Below, in pieces: positions 29,834 to 39,923 of a stretch of 64,000 nt of DNA. Each line of letters opens with the position of its first letter. Positions within the stretch are counted from its first letter, which is position 1. The stretch spans positions 2,310,001 to 2,374,000 of the forward strand of contig NC_008347.1 in NCBI RefSeq assembly GCF_000014745.1, written 5' to 3'. A program made the position numbers and the translations under genes. Under the pieces are notes generated by a model. The model was not told where the DNA came from. It worked only from the letters and a program-made list of their open reading frames with translations, and searched no databases. Source of the stretch: Maricaulis maris MCS10 (lineage in GTDB: Bacteria > Pseudomonadota > Alphaproteobacteria > Caulobacterales > Maricaulaceae).

Positions 29834-30222
29834 TTCGACTCTCCCTCGCTGTCTTCGCCAGACGTTTCGAGCAGCCGGGTCAATGCCTCGGCCTCCTGCT
29901 CGGAGAAGAGGCGGCTATTGGCGAAGGTCGTGGCCGGCATCGGCCCGTCCATGTCCAGCACATTGGCGGCGAAATCGCGGATCAACCGGCCCATCAGGGT
30001 GACTTTCTCGACCTTGGCACTGAACACGGACAGGCCGTGCACGTCCTGCCGCTCGACCAGACCCTTCTCGGTCATCCGGGCCAGCAAGGTGCGCGTGGTC
30101 GAATAGGACCAGCCGGTCGGGCCGGCGATCCGGTCCTGGACCTCGCGGGCGGCCTGGGGACCGGCGGTCCACAGATGTTTCAGGATGGCCAGTTCGGCTT
30201 GCGATGGCGCGGTTGCGGTCAT
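29830..30222 (-). CDS. BlaI/MecI/CopY-family repressor
   Basis: 130 residues. Winged helix with LAILKHLWTAGPQAAREVQDRI, the recognition helix region TGWSYSTTRTLLARMTEKGLVERQ and a C-terminal dimer helix (MGRLIRDFAANVL). Likely represses itself and the downstream M56-M23 gene, and is released when the protease cuts it, as in BlaI/BlaR1. In BlaI the cleavage site is in the linker; not locatable here by eye. Half-palindromic TACA/TGT sites lie upstream. Confidence 0.92.
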   Translation of the reverse strand: MTATAPSQAELAILKHLWTAGPQAAREVQDRIAGPTGWSYSTTRTLLARMTEKGLVERQDVHGLSVFSAKVEKVTLMGRLIRDFAANVLDMDGPMPATTFANSRLFSEQEAEALTRLLETSGEDSEGESK

Positions 30223-30281
30223 GCGATCAATTCCTGTCCATGTTTCGCCCGGGTTTCCGGGATTGCGGCATCGTTCGACGC

Positions 30282-30310
30282 TACAGATGTCACACTACGC
30301 TACACGCGTA
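30282..30310 (-). promoter_or_regulatory. Candidate BlaI-family operator
   Basis: TACAGATGTC (30282-30291) differs by one base from the BlaI consensus TACA-N2-TGTA, and TACGC-N5-GCGTA (30296-30310) is a second inverted repeat next to it. Both lie 60-90 bases before the repressor start. Confidence 0.5.
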
Positions 30311-30373
30311 ACACGCCCTGTCAAGCGAGGCCCGTGCTTGACGGCTCCGGGCGTGCGGCTTCTAACTGTCACC

Positions 30374-31330
30374 ATGTCTGATCCTGCAAGCCATGACACG
30401 ACAATCTGGGTCGTTTCCGACGGACGTCGCGGCATCGAAAACCAGGCCCTCGGCCTGGCCGAGGCGGTCGGTCGCGGGCTGGGAACCCCGCACCACATCG
30501 AGCGGGTCACGGTCCGCAAGGATGGCTTTGTCACCCTGCCCTCGCACTCACACCCGGATTTCTGGATCGGGTGCGGCCGCGCCGCGATTCCCCTGGCCCG
30601 GCGGCACAGGCGCATCTTCCCGGACTGCCACTTCACCTATGTCCAGGATCCGCGCACCCGGCACGATGATTTCGACCTGATCGTCGCGCCCACCCATGAC
30701 CGGCTGGTCAAACCCAATGCCATCTCAATGACCGGTTCTCCGAACCGGGTGACGGCCGAGGTCCTGGCGACCGCGAAGGACAGCTTCTCCGACCGGCTCG
30801 ACACGCTTGCCGGCCGCCGCATTGCTGTGCTGATCGGCGGAAATTCCAAACGCTTCAAGCTGGACACCGCCAGTGTCCGCTATCTGACCGACCGCATGGA
30901 TACGCTGATCGCCGGTGGGGCCTCCCTGATGGTCACGGTCTCGAGGCGGACGCCGGAAAGCGCGCGCAAGATCCTGCGGGAGCATTTCGGGGCCGACGAG
31001 CGGGTCTGGTATCATGATGGCGAAGGCGAGAATCCGTATTTCGCCTTTCTGGCGGCGGCGGACTGGATCTTCGTCACCGAGGAATCGACCAATATGCTGG
31101 TGGAGGCGAGCGCGACCGGCGCGCCGGTCTATGTCCTGCCGCTGGTTGGCACGCCGGGCAAATTCGCCCTGCTCCATGCCGAGCTGGAGGCCTGCGGCGC
31201 TGTCCGCCCTTATCTGGGTCGACTGGACCACTGGTCCTACGTCCCGCTCGACGAAACCAGGCGTGTCGCCGACGCGCTTCTCAACCAATACCGCGCCCAG
31301 CGTGGCGCCGCAGACAGTGAGGCCGCCTGA
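30374..31330 (+). CDS. ELM1/GtrOC1-like protein (mitochondrial fission ELM1 family)
   Basis: 318 residues from ATG at 30374. WVVSDGRRGIENQALGLAEAVG at the start, PDFWIGCGRAAIPLARR, TYVQDPRTRHDDFDLIVAPTHD, LIGGNSKRFKLD and EESTNMLVEASATGAPVYVLPL near the end. This is the bacterial ELM1 (COG3660) family, which has a GT-B glycosyltransferase-like fold; the substrate in bacteria is unproven. The stop overlaps the next frame; genes downstream run in the same direction. Confidence 0.87.
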   Translation: MSDPASHDTTIWVVSDGRRGIENQALGLAEAVGRGLGTPHHIERVTVRKDGFVTLPSHSHPDFWIGCGRAAIPLARRHRRIFPDCHFTYVQDPRTRHDDFDLIVAPTHDRLVKPNAISMTGSPNRVTAEVLATAKDSFSDRLDTLAGRRIAVLIGGNSKRFKLDTASVRYLTDRMDTLIAGGASLMVTVSRRTPESARKILREHFGADERVWYHDGEGENPYFAFLAAADWIFVTEESTNMLVEASATGAPVYVLPLVGTPGKFALLHAELEACGAVRPYLGRLDHWSYVPLDETRRVADALLNQYRAQRGAADSEAA

Positions 31331-31371
31331 TGCCGGTATTCATCGCTTTTCTCACCCTTTTGGGAGTCACC

Positions 31372-31815
31372 ATGACCATGCAGGACGACGCTTCCATCGT
31401 AGCCCGCCACGACCAGGTCTGGTTTGCCAGCCAGCCGGACGAATCCGATCTTGATGCCTGGGCGCAGGCGGGGGCCGGCATCGTGATCAACTCACGCACA
31501 CCGGAAGAGACAGCCGGCCTGCCCTTTGATCTCGCGGCGGCGGTCGAGGCTCGCGGCATGCGTTATGTCGAGATGCCGATCGGCGGCGCCCATGGAGCCG
31601 ACCCGTCACTGACGACCGCCCTCACGGAGATCCTGGCGTCGCAGGACGGGCCGGTGGTGATGCATTGCCGCTCGGGTACCCGCTCAGCACATCTTTATGC
31701 CGCCTATCTGGTGTCAACCGACGCGGCCGGCGAAGACCCCTTCACCACCATGAACTGGCCAGGTGGGCGGGACACCAATCTGGTGCGAGCCCTTCTGCCT
31801 CCCGCCAACGAATAG
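31372..31815 (+). CDS. Phosphatase-like protein of the TIGR01244/DUF442 type
   Basis: 147 residues from ATG at 31372, which has GGGAG five bases upstream. An in-frame ATG at 31330 overlaps the previous stop and would add a hydrophobic 14-residue head, also possible. Contains H-C-x5-R (MHCRSGTRSAHLYAAYLV), the P-loop signature of cysteine-based phosphatases, and VIVINSRTPEETAGL-like early region (GAGIVINSRTPEE). The family is linked to sulfide metabolism proteins in other bacteria. Confidence 0.85.
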   Translation: MTMQDDASIVARHDQVWFASQPDESDLDAWAQAGAGIVINSRTPEETAGLPFDLAAAVEARGMRYVEMPIGGAHGADPSLTTALTEILASQDGPVVMHCRSGTRSAHLYAAYLVSTDAAGEDPFTTMNWPGGRDTNLVRALLPPANE

Positions 31816-31917
31816 CCGGACTGCAACGACAGGCAGGCAAAGCCCGGCCGATTGCCTATATAGACGACAATCACTCCTTGCCGGGGCCCTGCCCTTCCAC
31901 GATTTCGAGGTTCGACC

Positions 31918-32862
31918 ATGTCCGAGACGCGCCACTCGCGCCTGATCATCATCGGTTCCGGCGCTGCCGGATACACTGCCGCCATCTATGCTGCCCGCGC
32001 CATGCTCGAGCCGACCCTGATCGCCGGCCTGCAGCCGGGTGGCCAGCTGACCATCACCACCGATGTCGAGAACTATCCCGGCTTTGCGGACGTGATCCAG
32101 GGGCCGTGGCTGATGGACCAGATGCGCGAGCAGGCCGAGAAGGTCGGCACTGACATGGTCGCCGACATCATCGTCGAAGCCGACCTCAAGGCGCGACCCT
32201 TCGTCCTCAAGGGGGACAGCGGCACGGTCTACACCGCCGACAGCGTCATCATCGCCACCGGTGCCCAGGCCAAATGGCTGGGTCTGGAAAGCGAACAGAA
32301 ATTCCAGGGGTTCGGCGTGTCTGCCTGTGCGACCTGTGACGGTTTCTTCTATCGCGGCAAGGAAGTCGTGGTGGTCGGCGGCGGCAATACGGCTGTCGAG
32401 GAAGCGCTCTTCCTGACCAATTTCGCCTCCAAGGTGACGCTGGTCCACCGCCGCGACAGCCTGCGCGCCGAGAAGGTGATGCAGGACCGCCTGTTCAAGC
32501 ACGAGAAGATCGAGATCGTCTGGGACAGCGAAGTCGAGGAAGTTCTCGGCGACAGCGATCCGGCCGGTGTGACCGCGGTGCGGGTGAAGAATGTGAAGAC
32601 CGGCGCCACCACCGACATACCGGCGCACGGCTTCTTCGTCGCGATCGGCCACGCGCCGGCAACCGAGCTCTTCCTGGACCAGCTGGAAACCAAGGATGGC
32701 GGCTATCTGGTGGTCGAACCGGGCACGCCGAAAACCTCCATCCCCGGCGTCTTCGCCGCCGGCGACGTCACCGACGATGTTTATCGCCAGGCCGTCACGG
32801 CCGCCGGCATGGGCTGCATGGCCGCGCTCGACGCTGAACGCTTCCTGGCGTCGCAGGAATAA
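31918..32862 (+). CDS. trxB: Thioredoxin reductase
   Basis: 314 residues. FAD site GSGAAGYTAAIYAARA, redox pair C137-A-T-C140 in SACATCDGFF, NADPH site VVVVGGGNTAVEEAL, and FAAGDVTDDVYRQAVTAAGMGC at the end. Reduces thioredoxin with NADPH. No trxA adjacent. Confidence 0.97.
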   Translation: MSETRHSRLIIIGSGAAGYTAAIYAARAMLEPTLIAGLQPGGQLTITTDVENYPGFADVIQGPWLMDQMREQAEKVGTDMVADIIVEADLKARPFVLKGDSGTVYTADSVIIATGAQAKWLGLESEQKFQGFGVSACATCDGFFYRGKEVVVVGGGNTAVEEALFLTNFASKVTLVHRRDSLRAEKVMQDRLFKHEKIEIVWDSEVEEVLGDSDPAGVTAVRVKNVKTGATTDIPAHGFFVAIGHAPATELFLDQLETKDGGYLVVEPGTPKTSIPGVFAAGDVTDDVYRQAVTAAGMGCMAALDAERFLASQE

Positions 32863-33002
32863 ACCGCGCCTATCAGGCCCGGCCTGACCGGAACATGGAA
32901 TTCATTTAACGCGCGTCCCCCTTGTCTTGCCGGCTTGCGGGGCTAGTTTCGCGCCAGCAAATCCGTGCCTGTCGCGTTCATTCCGTGAGTGGAGCCAAGT
33001 CC

Positions 33003-34214
33003 ATGCGTCGTACCTTTCTTGCCGGCATCGCCCTGATCGCCGTCTCCACCCTTCCCGTCGGAGTGACCCAGGCACAGACCATGACCGACCTGTCGGTCTT
33101 CTCGCAGGCAAACGACAATTCCAACATGGTGATCGACCATGAGGGCTGGTCCGTCATCCTGCGCGGCATTGTCCTGAATGTGCCACCGATGGACCGCATG
33201 CCGGAGCGTGACCGACCGGTCCTGACCGGAACCCGGATCAATACTGCCAGCACCAGCCGCTACCGCCATGAAGGCAATCGCGTCGTCTATCACGTCCTCA
33301 ATGACGAATATCGCGATGCCATCACCTATATGCGCGAAGACCTGGAGGCCCTGCCCGACCAGTTCGGCGGCCTGGCCCGGCTCAGCCGTGACGAGCAGCT
33401 GGCCTATTGGTTCAATCTCTACAACGTCACCATCATCGAACAGACGATGCTGAATTATCCGGTTCACTGGATCAATCGCATGGAGGCTCATGGCACCGAT
33501 GACAATGTATTCGATGCCAAGATCCTGACCGTCGAAGGTCAGCGCCTCAGCCTGAACGACATCCGCCATGGCATTGTCTACGCCAATTGGGACGATCCGC
33601 GGGTCATGTATGGCTTCTTCAAGGGCTCCGTCGGCAGCCCGGAATTGCGCCGCTCGGCCTATACCGGCGACGCGATCTGGCAGCAGCTAGACTCCACCGC
33701 CCGTGAATTCGTCAACTCCCTGCGCGGCGTTGAGGTCAATAATCGCGAACTGCGCGTGTCGGAAGCCTATGACGAGGCCCGTGTGCTGTTCCCGGATTTC
33801 GAGGCCGATCTGCGGACCCATTTGCGCCAATACGCCAATGACGAAACCGCCGAGCAGATCGATATTGATCGCCCTGTCTCCGCGCAGGTTTCGGACTGGC
33901 AGATCGCCGACATGATCAACGGGTCGCGGCGCTGTACGGGTGTTGCCGGACCTTCGACCATGTCATCCTTCGCCTTTGACAGTGGTCCACAGGACCAACC
34001 GACGGGCGTCGTGGCCAATTGTGCCAGCCTGCCGCCCAATGCCGCGATCTTGCTGACGGCGGTTCGTGCCCGTCGGATCGAGTTGATCAATGAAGGCCGC
34101 TATGGCGAGGTTTTCACCAATGATCTTCCGACCATCGACCCGGACCTGCCTGCAGGCAACGCCGACGACAACGCCGAAGACAACGCCGAAGACAACGACG
34201 GCGAGTCCAACTAG
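33003..34214 (+). CDS. DUF547 exported protein
   Basis: 403 residues. Signal peptide to TQAQ; DUF547 core with LSRDEQLAYWFNLYNVTIIE, the R-x-Y pattern around DEYRDAITYM, and FPDFEADLRTHLRQYAN. DUF547 proteins have a papain-like/glutamine-synthetase-like uncertain fold and unknown function. The tail has three NAED-type acidic repeats (DDNAEDNAEDN), encoded by a short tandem DNA repeat. Confidence 0.85.
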   Translation: MRRTFLAGIALIAVSTLPVGVTQAQTMTDLSVFSQANDNSNMVIDHEGWSVILRGIVLNVPPMDRMPERDRPVLTGTRINTASTSRYRHEGNRVVYHVLNDEYRDAITYMREDLEALPDQFGGLARLSRDEQLAYWFNLYNVTIIEQTMLNYPVHWINRMEAHGTDDNVFDAKILTVEGQRLSLNDIRHGIVYANWDDPRVMYGFFKGSVGSPELRRSAYTGDAIWQQLDSTAREFVNSLRGVEVNNRELRVSEAYDEARVLFPDFEADLRTHLRQYANDETAEQIDIDRPVSAQVSDWQIADMINGSRRCTGVAGPSTMSSFAFDSGPQDQPTGVVANCASLPPNAAILLTAVRARRIELINEGRYGEVFTNDLPTIDPDLPAGNADDNAEDNAEDNDGESN

Positions 34215-34282
34215 CGGGCTCGCGCTTTGACGCTATGTGTCTAGACTGCCCGCAATGATTCCATTCGGGGGAGATGCCGGGC

Positions 34283-35176
34283 ATGGACTGGGACAAGCTG
34301 AAAACCTTTCATGCGGCCGCACAGGCCGGGTCCCTGACCAAGGCCGCTGAAATGCTGGGCCTGTCGCAGTCGGCGGTCAGCCGGCAGATCGCGGCGCTTG
34401 AAAACGATCTCGGTGTGACCCTGTTCCACCGTCACGCGCGCGGGCTGATTCCGACCGAACCGGGCAACCTCCTCTACGGCGCCGCCCATGAGATCGCTTC
34501 CAAGGTCGCGATTGCCGAAGCGCATGTCCAGGACGCCCGCGACGAACCGTCCGGTGAGCTGAAGGTCACCGCCCCGACGGCGCTGGGTGCGATCTGGCTG
34601 GCCCCACGTCTGGCCGAATTCAACACCGAATATCCCAATATCCGCATCCGCCTGATGCTCGACGACCACGAGCTCGACCTGGCCGGCCTGGAAGCGGAAG
34701 TCGGCATCAGGCCCTGGCCGTCGACACAGAATGACCTGGTCCAGCGCAAGCTGCTGTCGGTGCGCCAGCATCTGTATGCCAGCCACGACTATGTCGAGCG
34801 CAAGGGCAGCCCGAAGGCGCCGTCCGAACTCGACGACCACGCCATCATCTATTATGGCCCGCCACAACTGGCCCCGATCCCGGGCCTCGACTGGGCCGCC
34901 AAGGCCGGTCGGGCCGACGGTGCCACGCCGCGCCCGGCCGTCATTGAGGTCAATACGATCTATGGCGTGATGAAAGCGGTCGAGGCCGGCATGGGCATCG
35001 CCGCCCTTCCGGACTATGTGGCGCGCGAGAATACGAAGCTCGTCCGCGTTCTGCCCGACCTGGACGGGCCGGATTTCGAGGTCTTCTTTGTCTATCCGAG
35101 TGAGCTTCGAGGGTCCCGCCGCATCGTTGCCTTCCGCGATTTCCTGATCGAACAAGCGCGTCGCTGGCAGAGCTAG
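34283..35176 (+). CDS. LysR-family transcription regulator
   Basis: 297 residues from ATG at 34283 (GGGGGAG about ten bases before; the ATG at 34274 directly abuts that site). N-terminal helix-turn-helix LTKAAEMLGLSQSAVSRQIAALE, then the effector domain with GELKVTAPTALGAIWL and AGMGIAALPDYVAREN. Target and effector are unknown; no divergent partner gene is next to it. Confidence 0.93.
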   Translation: MDWDKLKTFHAAAQAGSLTKAAEMLGLSQSAVSRQIAALENDLGVTLFHRHARGLIPTEPGNLLYGAAHEIASKVAIAEAHVQDARDEPSGELKVTAPTALGAIWLAPRLAEFNTEYPNIRIRLMLDDHELDLAGLEAEVGIRPWPSTQNDLVQRKLLSVRQHLYASHDYVERKGSPKAPSELDDHAIIYYGPPQLAPIPGLDWAAKAGRADGATPRPAVIEVNTIYGVMKAVEAGMGIAALPDYVARENTKLVRVLPDLDGPDFEVFFVYPSELRGSRRIVAFRDFLIEQARRWQS

Positions 35177-35339
35177 CCACATTTCTGCCGCATCAGGTTC
35201 GGGAATTCAGGCACTTGCCTGACAGCGCCGCTGCCTACCCGGCATTGCATGGCAACAATGTGTCAAATCTCGCTTTTTGCATACCAGACATGACGCGATG
35301 ACACTTCTGTTACGGGCAATAATCACACATATACCCACC
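35177..35339. other. Spacer and likely sRNA promoter region
   Basis: Between the LysR stop and the sRNA candidate, less GC-rich, with TGACAC and an AT-rich patch (GCAATAATCACACATATAC) around 35312-35334 that could serve as promoter parts; the match to a sigma-70 consensus is weak. Confidence 0.35.
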
Positions 35340-35527
35340 CGACGCGGCGATCACGCCGCTCCTCAGATTTCCCCTTTCTGAGTTTTGTGCGCCCCTCCTC
35401 CCCATTTGGGCGCGCAAGATCGCGCCGGGTCCCTCTCCTCCCCTTTAGGACCCGGCGCCATATCTTTCGGGCTTCCCCGGCCCGCACAACCATCACTGCC
35501 CCGGCTCATCGAGCCGGGGCTTTTTTT
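35340..35527 (+). ncRNA. Candidate anti-Shine-Dalgarno small RNA with C-rich hairpin loops
   Basis: Four consecutive hairpins and a terminator, no coding potential. GCGGCG-ATCA-CGCCGC (35344-35359); CTCAGA-TTTCCCCTT-TCTGAG (35362-35382); TGCGCCC stem with loop CTCCTCCCCATTT (35388-35414); an 11-bp perfect stem GCGCCGGGTCC/GGACCCGGCGC with loop CTCTCCTCCCCTTTA (35422-35458); then the terminator at 35498. The CUCCUCCC loops are complementary to ribosome sites, as in alphaproteobacterial CcsR, 'cuckoo' and GsrN RNAs, which act in stress responses. The 5' end is estimated. Confidence 0.75.
35498..35527 (+). terminator. Rho-independent terminator of the sRNA candidate
   Basis: GCCCCGGCTC-ATC-GAGCCGGGGC (35498-35520), a perfect 10-bp stem, followed by seven T. 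Confidence 0.92.
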
Positions 35528-35556
35528 GTCCGGTGAAAGCCGGCATCAAGACAGAG

Positions 35557-35577
35557 AAAAGCCCCGACACCGGGGGC
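35557..35577 (-). terminator. Probable dps terminator
   Basis: On the minus strand GCCCC-CGGTGTC-GGGGC followed by TTTT, about 35 bases past the dps stop. Confidence 0.6.
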
Positions 35578-35611
35578 GTCGAGGCTCTCGTTAACGAACC
35601 GACCGGGTCGT

Positions 35612-36079
35612 TCAGCCGATCGTGGAGCGCAACATCCAGGCGGACTTCTCGTGCTCGGTCAGCCGCGGCGTCAGGACATCGGCCGTCGCTTCATCGCCAT
35701 GCTCGGCCGCCAGGGTCAGCGCCTTGCGGATGGTCGCGACAACGGTCTCGTGTCCGCCCAGCAAGTCCCGCAACATGTCATTGGCTTCGGTCGCTTCCCC
35801 GCCGGATTTGACCGTGGCCGCGTCCGTCATCTCGTCATAGGAGCGCGGAGCGACCACATCGAGCGCGCGGATGCGCTCAGCGATCACATCCGTCGCCATC
35901 CAGAGTTCATTATACTGCGTCTCGAACAGGGCGTGCAGGTCATGGAAGCGCGGACCTGTGACGTTCCAGTGATAGACATGCGTCTTGAAATAGAGCGCAT
36001 AGGTGTCGGCCAGGACGGCCGTCACCGCGTTGGCCATGGCTTCGCGCTGCGTGTCGGACAGACCCATATTGATGCCCAT
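35612..36079 (-). CDS. dps: Dps family DNA-binding/ferritin-like protein
   Basis: 155 residues; AGGAG precedes the ATG at 36079. YALYFKTHVYHWNVTGPRFHDLHALFETQYNELWMATDVIAERI holds the ferroxidase ligands His, Asp and Glu of Dps; LGGHETVVATIRKAL and EHEKSAWMLRSTI complete the four-helix fold. Oxidises and stores iron and protects DNA in stress. Next to a stress-type sRNA candidate. Confidence 0.94.
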   Translation of the reverse strand: MGINMGLSDTQREAMANAVTAVLADTYALYFKTHVYHWNVTGPRFHDLHALFETQYNELWMATDVIAERIRALDVVAPRSYDEMTDAATVKSGGEATEANDMLRDLLGGHETVVATIRKALTLAAEHGDEATADVLTPRLTEHEKSAWMLRSTIG

Positions 36080-36198
36080 GTCGTTCTCCTCAATTTGCCT
36101 TCCAGCGGATCAACCACTGTCTCTGGACCCTGTGTAGGCCGGCAGGACTCATAGTTCAAATCAGTATTTACTGGAACAGATATCGGCCGAATTTATAC

Positions 36199-37479
<1,281 letters not shown>

Positions 37480-37700
37480 CTATGCAAGATCGCCAATGCG
37501 CGACAGCGTTTCTGCATGGCTGTACGCCCTGCGGACCCGCCCGAACCGCCCTGACATCGCCCCAATTTTCCCCGCAATCGCCGCATTGCCGCCCTGTCAC
37601 ACTCTCGATCCGGGCACAGCGTGACCGTGGACAGGGAGGTCGGTCGCCGCGCAATCACCCTCGCAAGTGGGGGCGGCCGGCACATTTCGGGGAGGTTCGC

Positions 37701-39923
37701 ATGGCGACCGCACACACTCACCACTCGGCAGGCTCACAGGCCTGGTTCGCACTCACACTGGCGATCGCGGCCCTGGCCGCTTCGGCGCTGCTCTGGTCGG
37801 AGGCCCGCGCCGATGTGCCGGAGCCGGTCGAGATCGGCGAAAGCGACATGGTCCGCCTGTCCGAGATCAATGAGGGCGCCCTCCTGATCAAGACCATCCA
37901 GCCCGGCCGCTATATTCCCGCCCCGATGGTCGCCACCGACATCGACTTCGACATTTCCGGACCGGTCGTGCGCGCCACCATCACCCAGCGCTTCGAAAAT
38001 CCGACCGACGCCTGGGTCGAGGCGACCTATGTCTTCCCGATGCCCGAAGACAGCGGTGTCGACCGGCTGCGCATGCAGGTCGGAGACCGCTTCATCGAGG
38101 GCGAGATCCAGGAACGCCAGGCCGCCCGCCGCACCTATGAGGCCGCCCGCGCCAATGGCCAGCGCGCCAGCCTGGTCGAGCAGGAACGGCCCAACATGTT
38201 CACCACCTCGGTCGCCAATATCGGGCCAGGCGAGACCATCATCGTCCAGTTCGAATACCAGGATGTGGCGCGCTTCGTGGATGGACGCTTCCAGCTGACC
38301 CAGCCGCTCGGCCTGACACCACGCTACATTCCGGACGGGGGCGACTTCCAGATGGTTTCGACCGACAGCTCGTCAGTCCCTGACGCGTCGCGCATTACCC
38401 CGCCGGTCATGCCGGCATCGCTGGAGCCGCGAGACCAGCTGCGTCTGCCGGTCACGATCACCGCCGATCTGGACGCCGGCTATGCGCTGGGCGAGATCGC
38501 CAGCCTCTACCACGCCACGCTGGTCGAGCGGCGAAGCGACGGAACGGCCCGCATCAGCCTCGCCGACGGCCCCATCCCGGCCAATCGCGACTTTGTCCTG
38601 ACCTGGCGCGCCGCCGACCCGAGCGAAGCGAGCGCCGCCCTCTTCATCGAGGAATGGCAGGGGGAGACCTATCTGCTGGCCCAGATCCTGCCGCCCGCCG
38701 AGCTGGGCGCCGATACGCCGCGCCGGGCCCGCGAAACGATTTTCGTGATCGACAATTCCGGCTCGATGGGCGGCGCCTCCATGCGCCAGGCCCGTGCCGC
38801 CCTGATCACGGCCCTGCAACGCCTGGAGCCGGGTGACCGCTTCAATGTCATCCGCTTCGACAATACGATGGAACAGGTCTTTCCGCAGGCAGTGGATGCC
38901 TCGCCGGACAATGTCGCGACCGCCCTGACCTTCGCCCGCCGGCTGGAAGCGCAAGGCGGCACAGTGATGCTGCCGGCTCTCAACGCCGCGCTGCGCGACA
39001 CCAGCCCCGACGATGATAGCCGGGTCCGCCAGATCGTCTTCCTGACCGATGGTGCAATCGGCAATGAGGCCGAACTCTTCGCCGCCATCGAGGCCGGCCT
39101 CGGGCGATCGCGCCTGTTCCCGGTCGGAATCGGATCGGCCCCGAACGGCTATTTCATGAGCCGCGCCGCGCGGCTGGGACGAGGTACCTCGACCCAGATC
39201 GGACAGGTCAGCGAAGTCGAGGCCCGCATGGAAGAGCTTTTCACGGCGCTGGAACGTCCGGTCATGACCGATCTCGACGCCCTCTTTCCTGAAGGGGCGC
39301 TGAGCGAAATCTGGCCGGCGCCGCTGCCCGATCTCTATTACGGCGAACCGGTCACCCTGACCGCCCGCCTGGCCAGCCGCAACGGCAACATGGTCATCGA
39401 AGGCGAGACCGCCGGGGCGCGCTGGCGCGAGACCCTTTCCCTCGCCGACGCCCATGAGGGACACGGCATCGCCACCCTGTTTGGCCGCAACCGGATCCGC
39501 GCCCTCGAAGAGACCCGCTTCCAGGGTGTGGCCGCCAGCCGGATCGACGCGGCGGTACTGGAAACCGCGCTCGATTTCAGCCTGGTCTCCCGCCTGACCA
39601 GCCTGGTCGCGGTCGATATCACCCCGGCAAGACCGGATGGAACACCATTGGCCAGCCGCGACGTCCCCACCATGATCCCGGACGGCTGGAACCTGGATGC
39701 TGTTGAGCGCGAGGCGGCGCCTCTTGTCCGCCATGCCGCCGCCGATGCCCGCCTGTTCGCTGCCCGGCCCGCCCCCATGGCTGGCGCAACCGCCGCTGAC
39801 AGCGCCGGTCTGGCCCTGCCCGCCACCGCCACACCGCGGCAGGTCCTGATGATACTGGGCGCGTTGATGATGCTGCTCGCCCTGATCTGGCTGATCACCC
39901 GCCGCGAGGAGCGCCTGTGGTGA
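37701..39923 (+). CDS. Marine proteobacterial sortase target protein (VIT + VWA)
   Basis: 740 residues; GGAGG precedes the ATG at 37701. N-terminal membrane signal (about 15-37), VIT domain (about 65-190; ITQRFENPTDAWVEATYVFP, ERPNMFTTSVANIGPGE), VWA domain from about 345 with a complete MIDAS DNSGS, and a C-terminal sorting signal: LPATAT, a hydrophobic helix (VLMILGALMMLLALIWLI) and basic tail RREERLW. The sortase gene follows with a seven-base overlap, so it is very probably its only substrate. Confidence 0.94.
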   Translation: MATAHTHHSAGSQAWFALTLAIAALAASALLWSEARADVPEPVEIGESDMVRLSEINEGALLIKTIQPGRYIPAPMVATDIDFDISGPVVRATITQRFENPTDAWVEATYVFPMPEDSGVDRLRMQVGDRFIEGEIQERQAARRTYEAARANGQRASLVEQERPNMFTTSVANIGPGETIIVQFEYQDVARFVDGRFQLTQPLGLTPRYIPDGGDFQMVSTDSSSVPDASRITPPVMPASLEPRDQLRLPVTITADLDAGYALGEIASLYHATLVERRSDGTARISLADGPIPANRDFVLTWRAADPSEASAALFIEEWQGETYLLAQILPPAELGADTPRRARETIFVIDNSGSMGGASMRQARAALITALQRLEPGDRFNVIRFDNTMEQVFPQAVDASPDNVATALTFARRLEAQGGTVMLPALNAALRDTSPDDDSRVRQIVFLTDGAIGNEAELFAAIEAGLGRSRLFPVGIGSAPNGYFMSRAARLGRGTSTQIGQVSEVEARMEELFTALERPVMTDLDALFPEGALSEIWPAPLPDLYYGEPVTLTARLASRNGNMVIEGETAGARWRETLSLADAHEGHGIATLFGRNRIRALEETRFQGVAASRIDAAVLETALDFSLVSRLTSLVAVDITPARPDGTPLASRDVPTMIPDGWNLDAVEREAAPLVRHAAADARLFAARPAPMAGATAADSAGLALPATATPRQVLMILGALMMLLALIWLITRREERLW

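Noticed and set aside
32860-32900. Terminator after trxB
   Set aside because: An inverted repeat (TCAGGCC...GGCCTGA) occurs but no T-run follows.
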